64,000 nucleotides of DNA from positions 7,448,501 through 7,512,500 of the forward strand of contig NZ_CP139972.1 of NCBI RefSeq assembly GCF_034424315.1, given 5' to 3'. Positions 34,769 through 43,531 of this stretch are shown one piece after another. The notes beneath the pieces are model-generated. The model was not told the DNA's origin and made no database searches. It was given only the letters and a program-made list of their open reading frames with translations. Each line of letters starts with the position of its first letter. Position 1 is the first letter of the stretch. Position numbers and translations under genes: made by a program. Source of the DNA: Chitinophaga sancti. GTDB lineage: Bacteria; Bacteroidota; Bacteroidia; Chitinophagales; Chitinophagaceae.

Positions 34769-35797
34769 ATGATGACCCGGGTTGGAAATGGAACCAGATT
34801 GAAAATCTTTACATGGCATATTCACGGAAGTTATTTGTATTATCTGTCACAAGGGAACTATGATATATATATCCCTGTAAATGATGAGCGTACGCCCGGT
34901 TACTATGGTCGTGGAAGAACATTTCCTTTTGGAAGTAATGTAATTGAAATTCCTGCTGATATGGTGAAGAACTATGACTTTGATGTCATCATGTACCAGT
35001 CAGTAAAGAACTATCTCGTAGATCAATACGAAATACTGACACCTACACAGCGCAGGCTACCCAGGGTGTACCTGGAGCACAATACCCCGCTCAAAAGCCC
35101 TTTTGGCACCCGCCATACGGTGAATGACCGTCGTATCTGCCTTGTACATGTCACACACTATAATCGCCTGATGTGGGATAATAATCGTACTCCTGTGACC
35201 GTGATAGAGCATGGTGTCACTGATTCGGATATCCCTTATACCGGGGAACTGGATAAGGGCATTACCGTTATCAATCACCTCCCGCAGCGGGGCCGTGCAC
35301 TTGGCTGGGATGTATTCCAGCAGGTAAGTAAACAGGTGCCGGTAGATCTTGCAGGCATGGGCAACGAAGCAGTAGGAGGGTGCGAAGTATTGCATCCGCA
35401 GCTGCCTGCTTTCAGAGGTAAGTACCGCTACTTCTTTCACCCGGTACGCCATACCAGCTTAGGACTGGCAGTATGTGAAGCAATGATGCAGGGGTTACCT
35501 GTTATTGGCCTGGCTACCACCGAACTGGTGACCGTCATTGAAAATGGCGTGAATGGCTGGATCCACACTGATCTCGACTTCCTGGTAGATAAAATGAAAC
35601 TGCTGATGAATGATCCGGAACAGGCAGCACGAATGGGTAAGGCAGCCAGGGAGACGGCTCTCAAACGATTTAATATAGAACGCTTTACAGCGGACTGGGA
35701 AAATTTATTTAATGCTGTCTGCGCCAATGTACCCGGACAGCCTTTCAATGCAGATACCTGCAATGCGAATGTAAGTGGGAAGGAAAAAATGATGTAG
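34769..35797 (+). CDS. glycosyltransferase, GT4-like (GT-B fold)
   Basis: A 342-residue cytoplasmic protein. The N-terminal domain starts RLKIFTWHIHGSYLYYLSQG. The C-terminal donor-binding domain has FHPVRHTSLGLAVCEAMMQG followed by LPVIGLATTELVTVIENGVN, the GT4 E-x7-E-like region, and ends with ALKRFNIERFTADW. Relatives act in exopolysaccharide or cell-surface glycan synthesis. No other glycan genes are nearby, so the acceptor is unknown. Either of two adjacent ATGs (34769, 34772) could start it. Confidence 0.78.
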   Translation: MMTRVGNGTRLKIFTWHIHGSYLYYLSQGNYDIYIPVNDERTPGYYGRGRTFPFGSNVIEIPADMVKNYDFDVIMYQSVKNYLVDQYEILTPTQRRLPRVYLEHNTPLKSPFGTRHTVNDRRICLVHVTHYNRLMWDNNRTPVTVIEHGVTDSDIPYTGELDKGITVINHLPQRGRALGWDVFQQVSKQVPVDLAGMGNEAVGGCEVLHPQLPAFRGKYRYFFHPVRHTSLGLAVCEAMMQGLPVIGLATTELVTVIENGVNGWIHTDLDFLVDKMKLLMNDPEQAARMGKAARETALKRFNIERFTADWENLFNAVCANVPGQPFNADTCNANVSGKEKMM

Positions 35798-36058
35798 GAT
35801 ATAGAAAAGAGGATTTCAGGAAAGATTCAATTTCATCATCTCCATATGTTGGCCCCCGGTAAACAGTGTCCATCCTGCGTAGAGAACGATCCAATGATAA
35901 GCGTTCTCAAGCATTTTGTCCATCATAATCTAATCGGTTTTTCTTTATGTCATAAGAAATATCATACCAGTCTTAGCAATCACCTGGCCTCATCACCGGT
36001 GTTAAATACAAAAACAGACCGGATCCCAATGAACCTGTATTGACAAAGGAAAATTTAT

Positions 36059-36580
36059 TCAGACAAGTAGCATCTTCATCACCTGCCACAGGTGCTGACA
36101 CTGGGCAAGGTCTTTAACAGGAGAGAGCTGCAGTATCGTCTTGCGTATTTGATTGACCATAACCAGGTCCGGGTGTACTATCCGGGGATGACATACAATA
36201 CAGGCAATGGCTGTTTTTAAGATAGGCGCTTTTACCCGCATGCTTTCCGGTGAATACCTGGCGGGGTGCAGATGGATGTATTGCCCCGGTACATTACCTT
36301 CCAGTAGGATCCATTTTGAGTTGTCAGATAATATGATCTCCTTATACTCCCCGTTTAGCCAGGCCAGGTAAGCGCTTGCTGTTTCCGCAGGGATCTGGGC
36401 TAATACCTCTTCAAACAGTCTTTCCGGTGTTAAATATCCATAGTAAATATCCATTTGGGAGTTCCCCAGTTTCTTCAGTAAACCGGGTAAAGTGGTGGGA
36501 GTAGCAGTGGCGATCTGCTGGCGGATATAGCCTTTGTGATGCTTTAGGGCATTGAATAAGATGTTTGCAGGTATGGGCAT
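36059..36580 (-). CDS. conserved hypothetical protein
   Basis: A 173-residue protein, not recognised. It starts MPIPANILFNALKHHKGYIR. It has no signal peptide or transmembrane helix and looks alpha-helical at both ends with a short beta centre (EIILSDNSKWILLEG, QYIHLHPARYSP). A TAATTTCG box (minus strand, 36585-36592) ends 4 bases before the ATG, again implying a leaderless or very short leader. It is divergent from sulP across 73 bases. Confidence 0.6.
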   Translation of the reverse strand: MPIPANILFNALKHHKGYIRQQIATATPTTLPGLLKKLGNSQMDIYYGYLTPERLFEEVLAQIPAETASAYLAWLNGEYKEIILSDNSKWILLEGNVPGQYIHLHPARYSPESMRVKAPILKTAIACIVCHPRIVHPDLVMVNQIRKTILQLSPVKDLAQCQHLWQVMKMLLV

Positions 36581-36615
36581 AGCGCGAAATTAAAGGAAAG
36601 GCGGAAAAAATCGGC

Positions 36616-36623
36616 TAACTTTG
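36616..36623 (+). promoter_or_regulatory. -7 box of sulP
   Basis: TAACTTTG matches TAnnTTTG exactly and stands 30 bases before the sulP ATG. The -33 region is poor. Confidence 0.5.
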
Positions 36624-36653
36624 CGCCCCGCGCACAATTAATAAAGCAGCATA

Positions 36654-38144
36654 ATGGCTTACCTGAATTTATTTGACTTTAAGCAAAAAGTTGATTTTAA
36701 AAACGAAATCCTGGCAGGGCTCACGGTAGCCATGACCATGATTCCGGAATCCCTGTCCTTTGCAATATTAGCAGGTTTCTCACCTTTAACCGGCTTATAC
36801 GCTGCCTTTATCATGGGTTTGGTAACAGCAGTATTAGGCGGTCGTCCTGGCATGGTATCCGGTGGAGCGGGGGCGACAGTAGTAGTATTGATAGCCCTGA
36901 TGCAATCGCATGGAATCGAGTATGTATTTGCAGCAGTTATGCTGGCTGGACTTTTACAAATACTGGTCGGTGTGTTTCGCCTGGGGAAATTTATAAAGCT
37001 GGTACCGCAACCGGTGATGTATGGATTTGTAAATGGATTGGCGATTATCATTTTCACGGCCCAGTTGCAGCAGTTTAAAATACCCGGTGGAGAATGGTTA
37101 TCAGGTTCCCCCTTGTATATCATGCTGGGTTTGGTATTATTAACGATTGCCATCGTGTTCTTCTTTCCTAAGTTAACAAAGGCAGTACCAGCATCACTCG
37201 TCGCTATCATCATTGTATTTGGGCTGGTATTGGGTTTTGGTATTCATACAAGGACAGTAAAGGATATTGCTGCACTTAGTGGTGGTTTCCCTCCGTTTCA
37301 TATTCCGGCTATTTCCTGGACGTTTGAAACATTGAAACTTATTTTCCCTTATTCATTGGTAATGGCAGGTGTAGGTTTGATTGAATCTTTGCTTACATTA
37401 AATGTAGTGGATGACATCACAGGTACAAAAGGACGTAGCAATAAAGAATGTATTGCCCAGGGGAGTGCGAATGTGTTAAATGGTTTATTCACCGGTATGG
37501 GGGGATGTGCGATGATCGCGCAAACCTTTGTGAACCTTTCAGCCGGGTCCAGGGCCCGTTTATCAGGTATCGTTGCAGCTATCACCATCTTAATGGTGAT
37601 TCTATTTGGTGCACCGGTCATTGAAAAAGTGCCAATGGCGGCCTTGGTTGGGGTAATGATGATGGTGGCTATCGGTACCTTCGAATGGATCAGTATCCGC
37701 CTCATTAATAAAATGCCTCTTCATGATGTCATTACCGGCATGCTCGTAGCCGGCATCACGGTATGGTTGCATAACCTCGCACTGGCCGTATTAGCGGGTG
37801 TGGTGATCTCCGCGCTCGTATTTGCCTGGGAGAGCGCGCACAAACTGTATGTAAAAAATTACACGGATGCCCGGGGAATTAAACACTACGAAGTGAATGG
37901 ACCTTTATTTTTTGGCGCTGTCAGCACCTTTAATGCCAGCTTTGATATAGACACCGATCCGGAGGAAATCATTATTGATTTTAAAAACAGTCGCGTCACC
38001 GATATGAGTGCCATCCAGGCATTGGATAAATTGACGGAACGGTACAAACAATCCGGTAAGAAATTGCACCTCCGTCATCTCAGTGATGATTGTATTGCAA
38101 AACTCACGAATGCTGAAGGGGTAATCGATGTGAACATTATTTAG
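36654..38144 (+). CDS. SulP-family inorganic anion transporter with STAS domain
   Basis: A 496-residue inner-membrane protein. The SulP signature is clear: NEILAGLTVAMTMIPESLSF near residue 20, GLYAAFIMGLVTAVLGGRPG after it, then about ten more helices. Residues about 395-496 form a cytoplasmic STAS domain (HYEVNGPLFFGAV, VTDMSAIQALD with the phosphorylatable Ser). Bacterial SulP proteins take up sulfate, bicarbonate or dicarboxylates; the sequence does not settle which. No sulfate assimilation or carbonic anhydrase gene is adjacent. Confidence 0.92.
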   Translation: MAYLNLFDFKQKVDFKNEILAGLTVAMTMIPESLSFAILAGFSPLTGLYAAFIMGLVTAVLGGRPGMVSGGAGATVVVLIALMQSHGIEYVFAAVMLAGLLQILVGVFRLGKFIKLVPQPVMYGFVNGLAIIIFTAQLQQFKIPGGEWLSGSPLYIMLGLVLLTIAIVFFFPKLTKAVPASLVAIIIVFGLVLGFGIHTRTVKDIAALSGGFPPFHIPAISWTFETLKLIFPYSLVMAGVGLIESLLTLNVVDDITGTKGRSNKECIAQGSANVLNGLFTGMGGCAMIAQTFVNLSAGSRARLSGIVAAITILMVILFGAPVIEKVPMAALVGVMMMVAIGTFEWISIRLINKMPLHDVITGMLVAGITVWLHNLALAVLAGVVISALVFAWESAHKLYVKNYTDARGIKHYEVNGPLFFGAVSTFNASFDIDTDPEEIIIDFKNSRVTDMSAIQALDKLTERYKQSGKKLHLRHLSDDCIAKLTNAEGVIDVNII

Positions 38145-38169
38145 TTTTTGGAAATCGTATCTTCATTCT

Positions 38170-39483
38170 ATGAAAAAGATATTTGCATTTATCCTCTTAC
38201 CCTTTGTGGTCCATGCGCAAACCACGATTCCATTGAAAATGGAGGCATATATGCGTGCGCAGACTACAGTTGCTAATTTTAGTGGCACCGTATTAGTTGC
38301 CCGGAAAGGGAAAATCATCTATAGTAATTCCTTTGGAGAAGCAGATAGGGAATGGCATGTGAAAAACACTATAAATAGCAAATATCGCATCGGTTCTATA
38401 ACCAAGCAGTTCACGGCTGCCTGTATTCTTCACCTGGAAGAAGCGGGTAAACTGAGCCTGGATGACAAGCTCAATAAATATCTCCCCGATTTTCCGCAGG
38501 GTGACCAGGTCACTCTTCACATGTTGCTAAACCAGACAACGGGGATCGTGGATTATACAACACTGCCTGAAAGCGATCTTCACTCGGACGTGCTGGATGT
38601 GGCGCCGGCAGATTTTATCCGTAGTTTTCAGCATCAACCATATTTATTTACACCGGGTACACAATGGGCATATAGTAATTCCAATTATTTCCTGTTGGGG
38701 TATATCATAGAGAAGGTAACGGGTCAGTCTTTTGTGGATAACCTGAAATTAATTACTGATAAAGCAGGGCTGAAGAATACGGGCATGGATCGGCCGGATA
38801 CGATTTTACCTTATCGTACACATGGTTACTGGGGCGATTACAATATCCCATTCTATACCATGTCAGGTCCGTATGCCGCTGGTGGTATGTATGCTACGGT
38901 GAGTGATTTGCTGGCCTGGGATCAGGCATTGCTGGGCAATAAAGTATTGTCGGCAACGAGTACGAAGAAAATGACGACTGCTTACATGGGTAACTATGGT
39001 TATGGTTTGTTTGTAGATAGCCTGGATACGCATCCCAGGATCTGGCACAGTGGGGGGATACCTGGGTATCGTTCTTTTATCAGCTGGTATAAGGACGGCG
39101 ATTTTAATGTGATCGTATTATCAAACAATGAATCCAATGCGCCTTACATAGCGGGTGCGCTGGCAGGTATAATGCTGGATATGCCGGTTGTGAATCCTTA
39201 TGTGCATAAGCAGGTGGCGATTAATAATGCTGTCATTGATAATTATGTGGGCACTTATTATTCAAAGATGTTTATAGCGCTGATCAGGAAAGAGGGTAAA
39301 TTATACCGCAAGGGGAATGGGATAGATGATATAGAGCTGATACCTGAATCAGAAAAGAAATTCTATTATGGTGATGGTACAGACAGGCAGATAGAGTTTG
39401 TAACGGATGCCGCGGGAAAAGTGGTGAAGGCGTACCTGATGACGGGTGGATTGAAATTGCCGCTGGAAAGAATTTCAGATTAA
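38170..39483 (+). CDS. beta-lactamase-family serine hydrolase, secreted
   Basis: A 437-residue protein with a signal peptide (MKKIFAFILL to VVHAQ). It carries SxxK as S76-I-T-K79 (YRIGSITKQFTA), the YxN triad (WAYSNSNYFLLG) and HSGGIPGYRS as the KTG-like third motif. An extra C-terminal beta domain of about 90 residues (IDNYVGTYYSKMFIALIRK) is typical of esterase/peptidase members. It is longer than, and only distantly related to, the other serine hydrolase in this window. It ends just before the hairpin element at 39490. Confidence 0.88.
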   Translation: MKKIFAFILLPFVVHAQTTIPLKMEAYMRAQTTVANFSGTVLVARKGKIIYSNSFGEADREWHVKNTINSKYRIGSITKQFTAACILHLEEAGKLSLDDKLNKYLPDFPQGDQVTLHMLLNQTTGIVDYTTLPESDLHSDVLDVAPADFIRSFQHQPYLFTPGTQWAYSNSNYFLLGYIIEKVTGQSFVDNLKLITDKAGLKNTGMDRPDTILPYRTHGYWGDYNIPFYTMSGPYAAGGMYATVSDLLAWDQALLGNKVLSATSTKKMTTAYMGNYGYGLFVDSLDTHPRIWHSGGIPGYRSFISWYKDGDFNVIVLSNNESNAPYIAGALAGIMLDMPVVNPYVHKQVAINNAVIDNYVGTYYSKMFIALIRKEGKLYRKGNGIDDIELIPESEKKFYYGDGTDRQIEFVTDAAGKVVKAYLMTGGLKLPLERISD

Positions 39484-39489
39484 AAATAG

Positions 39490-39601
39490 AAGAGGTTATA
39501 TCAAAAGTAATTTGAAGGCATTGAGAATTACATCAATAAAAATTCTCTCCATCAGGTACCCGAACTAAATCCGGGTAGTTTTACTTTGGGTATAACCTCT
39601 T
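39490..39601. terminator. long palindromic repeat between convergent genes, probable bidirectional terminator
   Basis: A 112-base element. Left arm 39490-39510 (AAGAGGTTATATC onward) and right arm 39581-39601 are inverted copies matching at 18 of 21 positions; CCCG/CGGG sits in an inner stem. It lies 6 bases after one gene and 55 bases before the stop of the convergent esterase gene. Inner sequence (TTGAAGGCATTGAGAATTAC) is related to the element at 54614. The left arm alone recurs at 52444. Confidence 0.7.
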
Positions 39602-39656
39602 TATTTGAACATGCTTTTCATTCACCCTGGTGAATGCCGCCTTTCACGAATGTTTT

Positions 39657-40322
39657 TTACTTAATCAGTGTCGGTTGAATTAATTTCTTCCAGATCTTAT
39701 AACCATCCTTATTCAGGTGTAGCATATCGCTCTGAAAGATCTCCGGTCTTGAATTCCCTTCCTTCGTCAGCATGGGCGTATATACATCTACCCATGTAAT
39801 TTTATGCTGTGTTTTCAGAAATTCTTTAATCAGAGTATTTGATTCCTGTACGGTTTGCCTGTATTTATCGCGGGAAGGGCTTGGTTTGATGGAGATATAC
39901 GTGATGGGTGTTTCCGGCAGTTTTGCACGGATGCCTGCAATGAGGTTTTTCGTACGTGCGAGTACGGTATCTGCGGGCACGCCATCGGGAATATCGTTTT
40001 CACCTACATACAATACAATTTCTCTTGGGTGATAAGGGAACACAATATCATCCAGGTAAAAAATAATATCATTCACTTTTGCACCGCCAATCCCTCTGTT
40101 CATTACTTCGTAAGATGCAAAGGTTCTTTCCAGGTCTTCCCATTTACGGATAGACGAGCTACCTACAAAAAGAATCGGGTTTGCAGGAGGGGCGTACATT
40201 TGATCATAGTGTTTAATCGTCTGGACATCCTCCTGGAAACGTGGCTTGTCCTGTGCCTGACTGACCTGTACCCCGGTCAGGCATATCAGCAACAGCAGCA
40301 TGGCTTTCTTCATAACATTCAA
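39657..40322 (-). CDS. SGNH/GDSL-family hydrolase, secreted
   Basis: A 221-residue protein with a signal peptide (ending VSQAQ). SGNH blocks are visible: VGSSSIRKW (nucleophile Ser), NRGIGGAKVND (Gly block), VLYVGENDIPDG (Asn block) and SDMLHLNKDGYKIW (Asp and His). Such enzymes remove acyl groups from carbohydrates or lipids in the periplasm. The GENDI form of the Asn block is common in platelet-activating-factor-acetylhydrolase-like esterases. The substrate is unknown. Confidence 0.87.
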   Translation of the reverse strand: MNVMKKAMLLLLICLTGVQVSQAQDKPRFQEDVQTIKHYDQMYAPPANPILFVGSSSIRKWEDLERTFASYEVMNRGIGGAKVNDIIFYLDDIVFPYHPREIVLYVGENDIPDGVPADTVLARTKNLIAGIRAKLPETPITYISIKPSPSRDKYRQTVQESNTLIKEFLKTQHKITWVDVYTPMLTKEGNSRPEIFQSDMLHLNKDGYKIWKKLIQPTLIK

Positions 40323-40346
40323 TTTTATAGCTCCAAAATAAAAATT

Positions 40347-40985
40347 CTACACGGATAGTAGTACTGCCACATAATGACAAATGGCGGCAGCTAGCACGAA
40401 GCTATGCCATACGGCGTGGGTATAAGCGCCTTTTTCCCTGAGATAGAAATATACGCCAATAGAATATAAGACACCACCTATTGCAATCATGACGATGACA
40501 GGGATGGGCAGGTAGTTAAAGAATGTTTTACCGCCTACGATCATGATCCATCCCATTATCAGGTAGATGATGGTGCTTAGAATATTGAAGCGCCCTGTAA
40601 AAAAAGATTTAAACACGACCCCGATAGCGGTGAGTCCCCACAGAATGCAAAGCAGTGTGATGCCGAAGGCATTGTTCATAAACACCAGCAGGAATGGTGT
40701 ATAGGTACCTGCAATAAGGAAATAGATACTGATATGATCGAGTACCACGAAGAGCTTTTTGACTTGCGGCTCCTGGGCCAGGTGGTATACGGTAGAGCAG
40801 GTGAATAAAAGGATAAAGCAGAAGCTGTAAATGCCGGCACCTACAATGCCGGGGGTGTTGCCATGGGTAGCGGCAATACCGGTCAGCACGGGGAGGGCAC
40901 TCAGCCCGAAGAGAATGCCTACGGCGTGAATGACGCCGTGCATGATCTCCTGTTTGCGGTTGTAAAATGAGTCTAATACAATCAT
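40347..40985 (-). CDS. hemolysin III/TrhA (PAQR) family membrane protein
   Basis: A 212-residue protein with seven transmembrane helices. PAQR motifs are present: HGVIHAVGILFG (helix 1), STVYHLAQEP and LDHISIYFLIAGTYTPF (helices 2-3), and the HAVWHSFVLAAAICHYVAVL end with the zinc-binding His pair. Bacterial members have been linked to membrane-fluidity control. A CAAAATTA sequence (TAATTTTG on the minus strand, 41010-41017) is a good -7 box 24 bases before the start. Confidence 0.88.
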   Translation of the reverse strand: MIVLDSFYNRKQEIMHGVIHAVGILFGLSALPVLTGIAATHGNTPGIVGAGIYSFCFILLFTCSTVYHLAQEPQVKKLFVVLDHISIYFLIAGTYTPFLLVFMNNAFGITLLCILWGLTAIGVVFKSFFTGRFNILSTIIYLIMGWIMIVGGKTFFNYLPIPVIVMIAIGGVLYSIGVYFYLREKGAYTHAVWHSFVLAAAICHYVAVLLSV

Positions 40986-41080
40986 TGGTTAATCGTTTGT
41001 GTCCGGGTGCAAAATTAAAGAGAATCGCCTGGAGCAAGTGTTAAACAACCGTCAAAAAAAGGAGCTAAGCCGGGGTTAAC

Positions 41081-41174
41081 CCGTAGATATTCCGTAGATA
41101 TCCCGCCTCTTTATAAATGCGGCTTATAGGCGGCTTACAGGCGGGATATAGGCAGGTTATTAGCGGGTTATCTC
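41081..41174. repeat. degenerate 11-bp tandem repeat
   Basis: Runs of 11-base units: CCGTAGATATT, CCGTAGATATC (41081-41102), then CGGCTTATAGG, CGGCTTACAGG, CGGGATATAGG and two weaker copies (41120-41174). It sits past the 3' end of the AsnC gene, in a 279-base gap. Confidence 0.6.
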
Positions 41175-41264
41175 CCTTTTCGGGCCATAGTTGGGCGTTT
41201 GGCAGGATGACTGCGGTGAGGTTGCAATACCGGTCGGTATAATTTGGCTGGTAAAAAAAGGAAA

Positions 41265-41756
41265 TTATTCCTTTAAGAGGCTTAAATCGGGCTGAGCATA
41301 CTTATACACCTTGAAGTAGATGGTGGTATTTGTTTGGTATACGCCTTCGATTTCAGACAGTTGGTTCACAAACTGTACTAAATGGTCATTGTCTCTGCAC
41401 ATTACATTTACTTCCAGGTCATAGGCGCCGGAGGTCATGGCCAGGAAACTTACTTCGGGGAGTTGGGCAATGTGCCTGGCTACCTGTTCTTTGAAGGTAG
41501 CGGGGCGGATATAGACGGCGATGTGTGCATAGGACCTGAAACCTACTTTGTCCGGATCTACTCTGCCAATGATGCTGATGGTACCGTCTTCAATAAGGCG
41601 GTTAAACCGGGTTCTGATGGTGCCGATGGATACATTCAGCTTTTCGGCAATTACGGTAAAGGATACCCTGCCGTCCTGCTGTAAATGCGATAAAATGGAA
41701 AAATCGAGGTCATCGAGTTGGGCCGGGATGTTCTCAGGGAGTTTATGCTTCGCCAT
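41265..41756 (-). CDS. Lrp/AsnC-family transcriptional regulator
   Basis: A 163-residue protein. Residues about 15-70 hold the winged helix-turn-helix (LDDLDFSILSHLQQDGRVSF, then VIAEKLNVSIGTIRTRFNRL). Residues about 80-155 form the ligand-binding RAM domain (HIAVYIRPATFKEQVARHI, GAYDLEVNVMCRD). It is divergent from mmsA over 83 bases and is the natural regulator of the pyrimidine degradation genes. Lrp-type proteins often sense an amino acid, and beta-alanine, made by this pathway, is a plausible ligand. That is inference. Confidence 0.9.
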   Translation of the reverse strand: MAKHKLPENIPAQLDDLDFSILSHLQQDGRVSFTVIAEKLNVSIGTIRTRFNRLIEDGTISIIGRVDPDKVGFRSYAHIAVYIRPATFKEQVARHIAQLPEVSFLAMTSGAYDLEVNVMCRDNDHLVQFVNQLSEIEGVYQTNTTIYFKVYKYAQPDLSLLKE

Positions 41757-41839
41757 AAAGAGGGTTGTGATACAAAAATTTCAGAAAATATGTGATAAAT
41801 CTACATTTTTTTCAGTAAATTGATGTTATCGTATCAAAA

Positions 41840-43348
41840 ATGGCAGTGGCTACGCATCCACTTACAAGTTTTCACCCAAATACCCCAGGCATGAAATACG
41901 ACCAATTACAGAATTTTGTAAATGGAAGTTTTACCCAAATCGCTTCCGATCGTACTATTCCCGTCATCTCTCCAATTGACGGCACATTATTGACAGCATT
42001 GCCCTGTTCAACGGCTGCAGATCTGGATATTGCTGTACAGGCAGCAAAAAAGGCGTTTCCTGCCTGGAGCCGTACACCTATTAAGGAGCGGGTGCAGGTA
42101 TTTTTTAAATACAAGTTCCTGTTGGAGAAAAACCTGGAAACGCTGGCCAGTATGATCAGTGAAGAGAACGGGAAGACGTATGCAGAGGCGGTACAGGAAG
42201 TAGAAAAATGTATAGAGCTCACGGAGTTTGCGACCTCGCTGCCACAGCTGGTAACCGGCGAGGTGCTGGAGGTATCCAGTGGAGTGGAATGCCGTACTAC
42301 CCACGTAGCTCTTGGCGTGGTGGCTTCGATCGTTCCCTTTAATTTTCCGGCGATGGTGCCTAACTGGACGATCCCTAATGCCATTGCGCTGGGCAATTGT
42401 ATGATCATAAAGCCATCGGAAAAGGTGCCTTTGAGTGTGGGCCTGCTGGCTTCCTTATTAAAGGAGGCGGGCTTGCCGGATGGGGTGTTTAATATTGTGA
42501 ATGGTGATAGTGAGATCGTGAACGCGATCTGTGATCATCCTGGTATAGCAGCGGTTTCTTTTGTAGGATCTACAAAGGTGGCTAAGATCGTATACCAGCG
42601 GGCTACACATAATTTGAAGCGATGCCTGGCGCTGGGAGGGGCTAAGAATCACCTGCTGGTATTGCCGGATGCCAAACCGGATATGACGGCGCAAAATATT
42701 GCGGCTTCTATGAGTGGCTGTGCAGGGCAGCGATGTATGGCGGCGTCGGCGATGGTGGGAGTGGGGGATGTGGACCACATCGTAGCGCTTTTGTGTGAGG
42801 AGGCACGGAAAATTATTCCCGGGAAAAATTTAGGAGCGGTGATTAATAAAGCTGCAAAAACGAGAATAGAACAGTATATTACAGAAGCAGAGAATAATGG
42901 CGCCCGCATATTGGTAGATGGCAGAGGCGCAGCAGTACCGGGTAAGGAAAACGGTACTTATGTAGGACCCACGATCATTGATTATGTTAGCCCGGACATG
43001 TCTGTAGCGAAGGAAGAAATATTCGGACCTGTGATAAGTATACTTCGCACTTCCACCATAGATGAAGCACTTGATATAGAAAATGCAAGCCCTTATGGGA
43101 ATGCTGCGTCTGTGTTTACACAGAATGGCAGTATGGCGCGGTATGTGGCGGAGAGAGCGAGTGCGGGGATGATTGGGGTGAATGTGGGGGTGCCGGTGCC
43201 GAGGGAGCCGTTTTCGTTTGGAGGCTGGAATGAGAGTAAGTTTGGGGTGGGGGATATAACGGGGAAGAGTGCGATTGAGTTTTGGACGAGGTTGAAGAAG
43301 AGTACGACGAAGTGGAACCCGGAGGAGGGTGTGAATTGGATGAGTTGA
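41840..43348 (+). CDS. mmsA: methylmalonate/malonate-semialdehyde dehydrogenase (CoA-acylating)
   Basis: A 502-residue aldehyde dehydrogenase of the MmsA/IolA type, a group that forms acyl-CoA from the semialdehyde. Motifs are FNFPAMVPNWTIPNAIALGN, the NAD-binding FVGSTKVAK, LGGAKNHLLVLPDA and the catalytic Cys in SGCAGQRCMAAS. In this locus it should convert malonate semialdehyde from beta-alanine to acetyl-CoA and CO2 (and methylmalonate semialdehyde from thymine to propionyl-CoA). ATG 41840 is the first start; ATG 41891 also fits because the family usually begins near the QNFVNG segment. The last 200 bases are strikingly G-rich on the coding strand. Confidence 0.9.
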   Translation: MAVATHPLTSFHPNTPGMKYDQLQNFVNGSFTQIASDRTIPVISPIDGTLLTALPCSTAADLDIAVQAAKKAFPAWSRTPIKERVQVFFKYKFLLEKNLETLASMISEENGKTYAEAVQEVEKCIELTEFATSLPQLVTGEVLEVSSGVECRTTHVALGVVASIVPFNFPAMVPNWTIPNAIALGNCMIIKPSEKVPLSVGLLASLLKEAGLPDGVFNIVNGDSEIVNAICDHPGIAAVSFVGSTKVAKIVYQRATHNLKRCLALGGAKNHLLVLPDAKPDMTAQNIAASMSGCAGQRCMAASAMVGVGDVDHIVALLCEEARKIIPGKNLGAVINKAAKTRIEQYITEAENNGARILVDGRGAAVPGKENGTYVGPTIIDYVSPDMSVAKEEIFGPVISILRTSTIDEALDIENASPYGNAASVFTQNGSMARYVAERASAGMIGVNVGVPVPREPFSFGGWNESKFGVGDITGKSAIEFWTRLKKSTTKWNPEEGVNWMS

Positions 43349-43417
43349 CGGTGTGGTAGGTGTGGTTGTGCCAGTAGAATCTTCCCATCTGAATAGCATA
43401 CAGAAATACGACAGTAA

Positions 43418-43492
43418 CTGGAACTCATTTCATAAACAGGTATTTTAAATTGATAATCAATACCTAAATGGTGATTATGAAATGAGTTCCAG
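43418..43492. repeat. palindromic intergenic element, perfect 18-bp arms
   Basis: CTGGAACTCATTTCATAA (43418-43435) and its exact complement (43475-43492) flank 39 bases that contain a smaller palindrome, ATTGATAATCAAT. A diverged copy sits at 48205-48272 in the same locus. It could act as a transcript hairpin between mmsA and the aminotransferase gene, or be a small mobile repeat. Confidence 0.8.
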
Positions 43493-43531
43493 ATAAGGAA
43501 GTTGAATTTCAAATCTGATAAAAATAATAGT

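Noticed and set aside
35798..36058. Possible small RNA between the glycosyltransferase and the gene at 36059
   Set aside because: Only a 7-bp hairpin (GAGAACG at 35882, CGTTCTC at 35902) with no promoter or T run was seen.
41872..42408. A 178-codon minus-strand frame
   Set aside because: It is antisense to mmsA and has no family match; similar shadows occur in other GC-balanced genes here.
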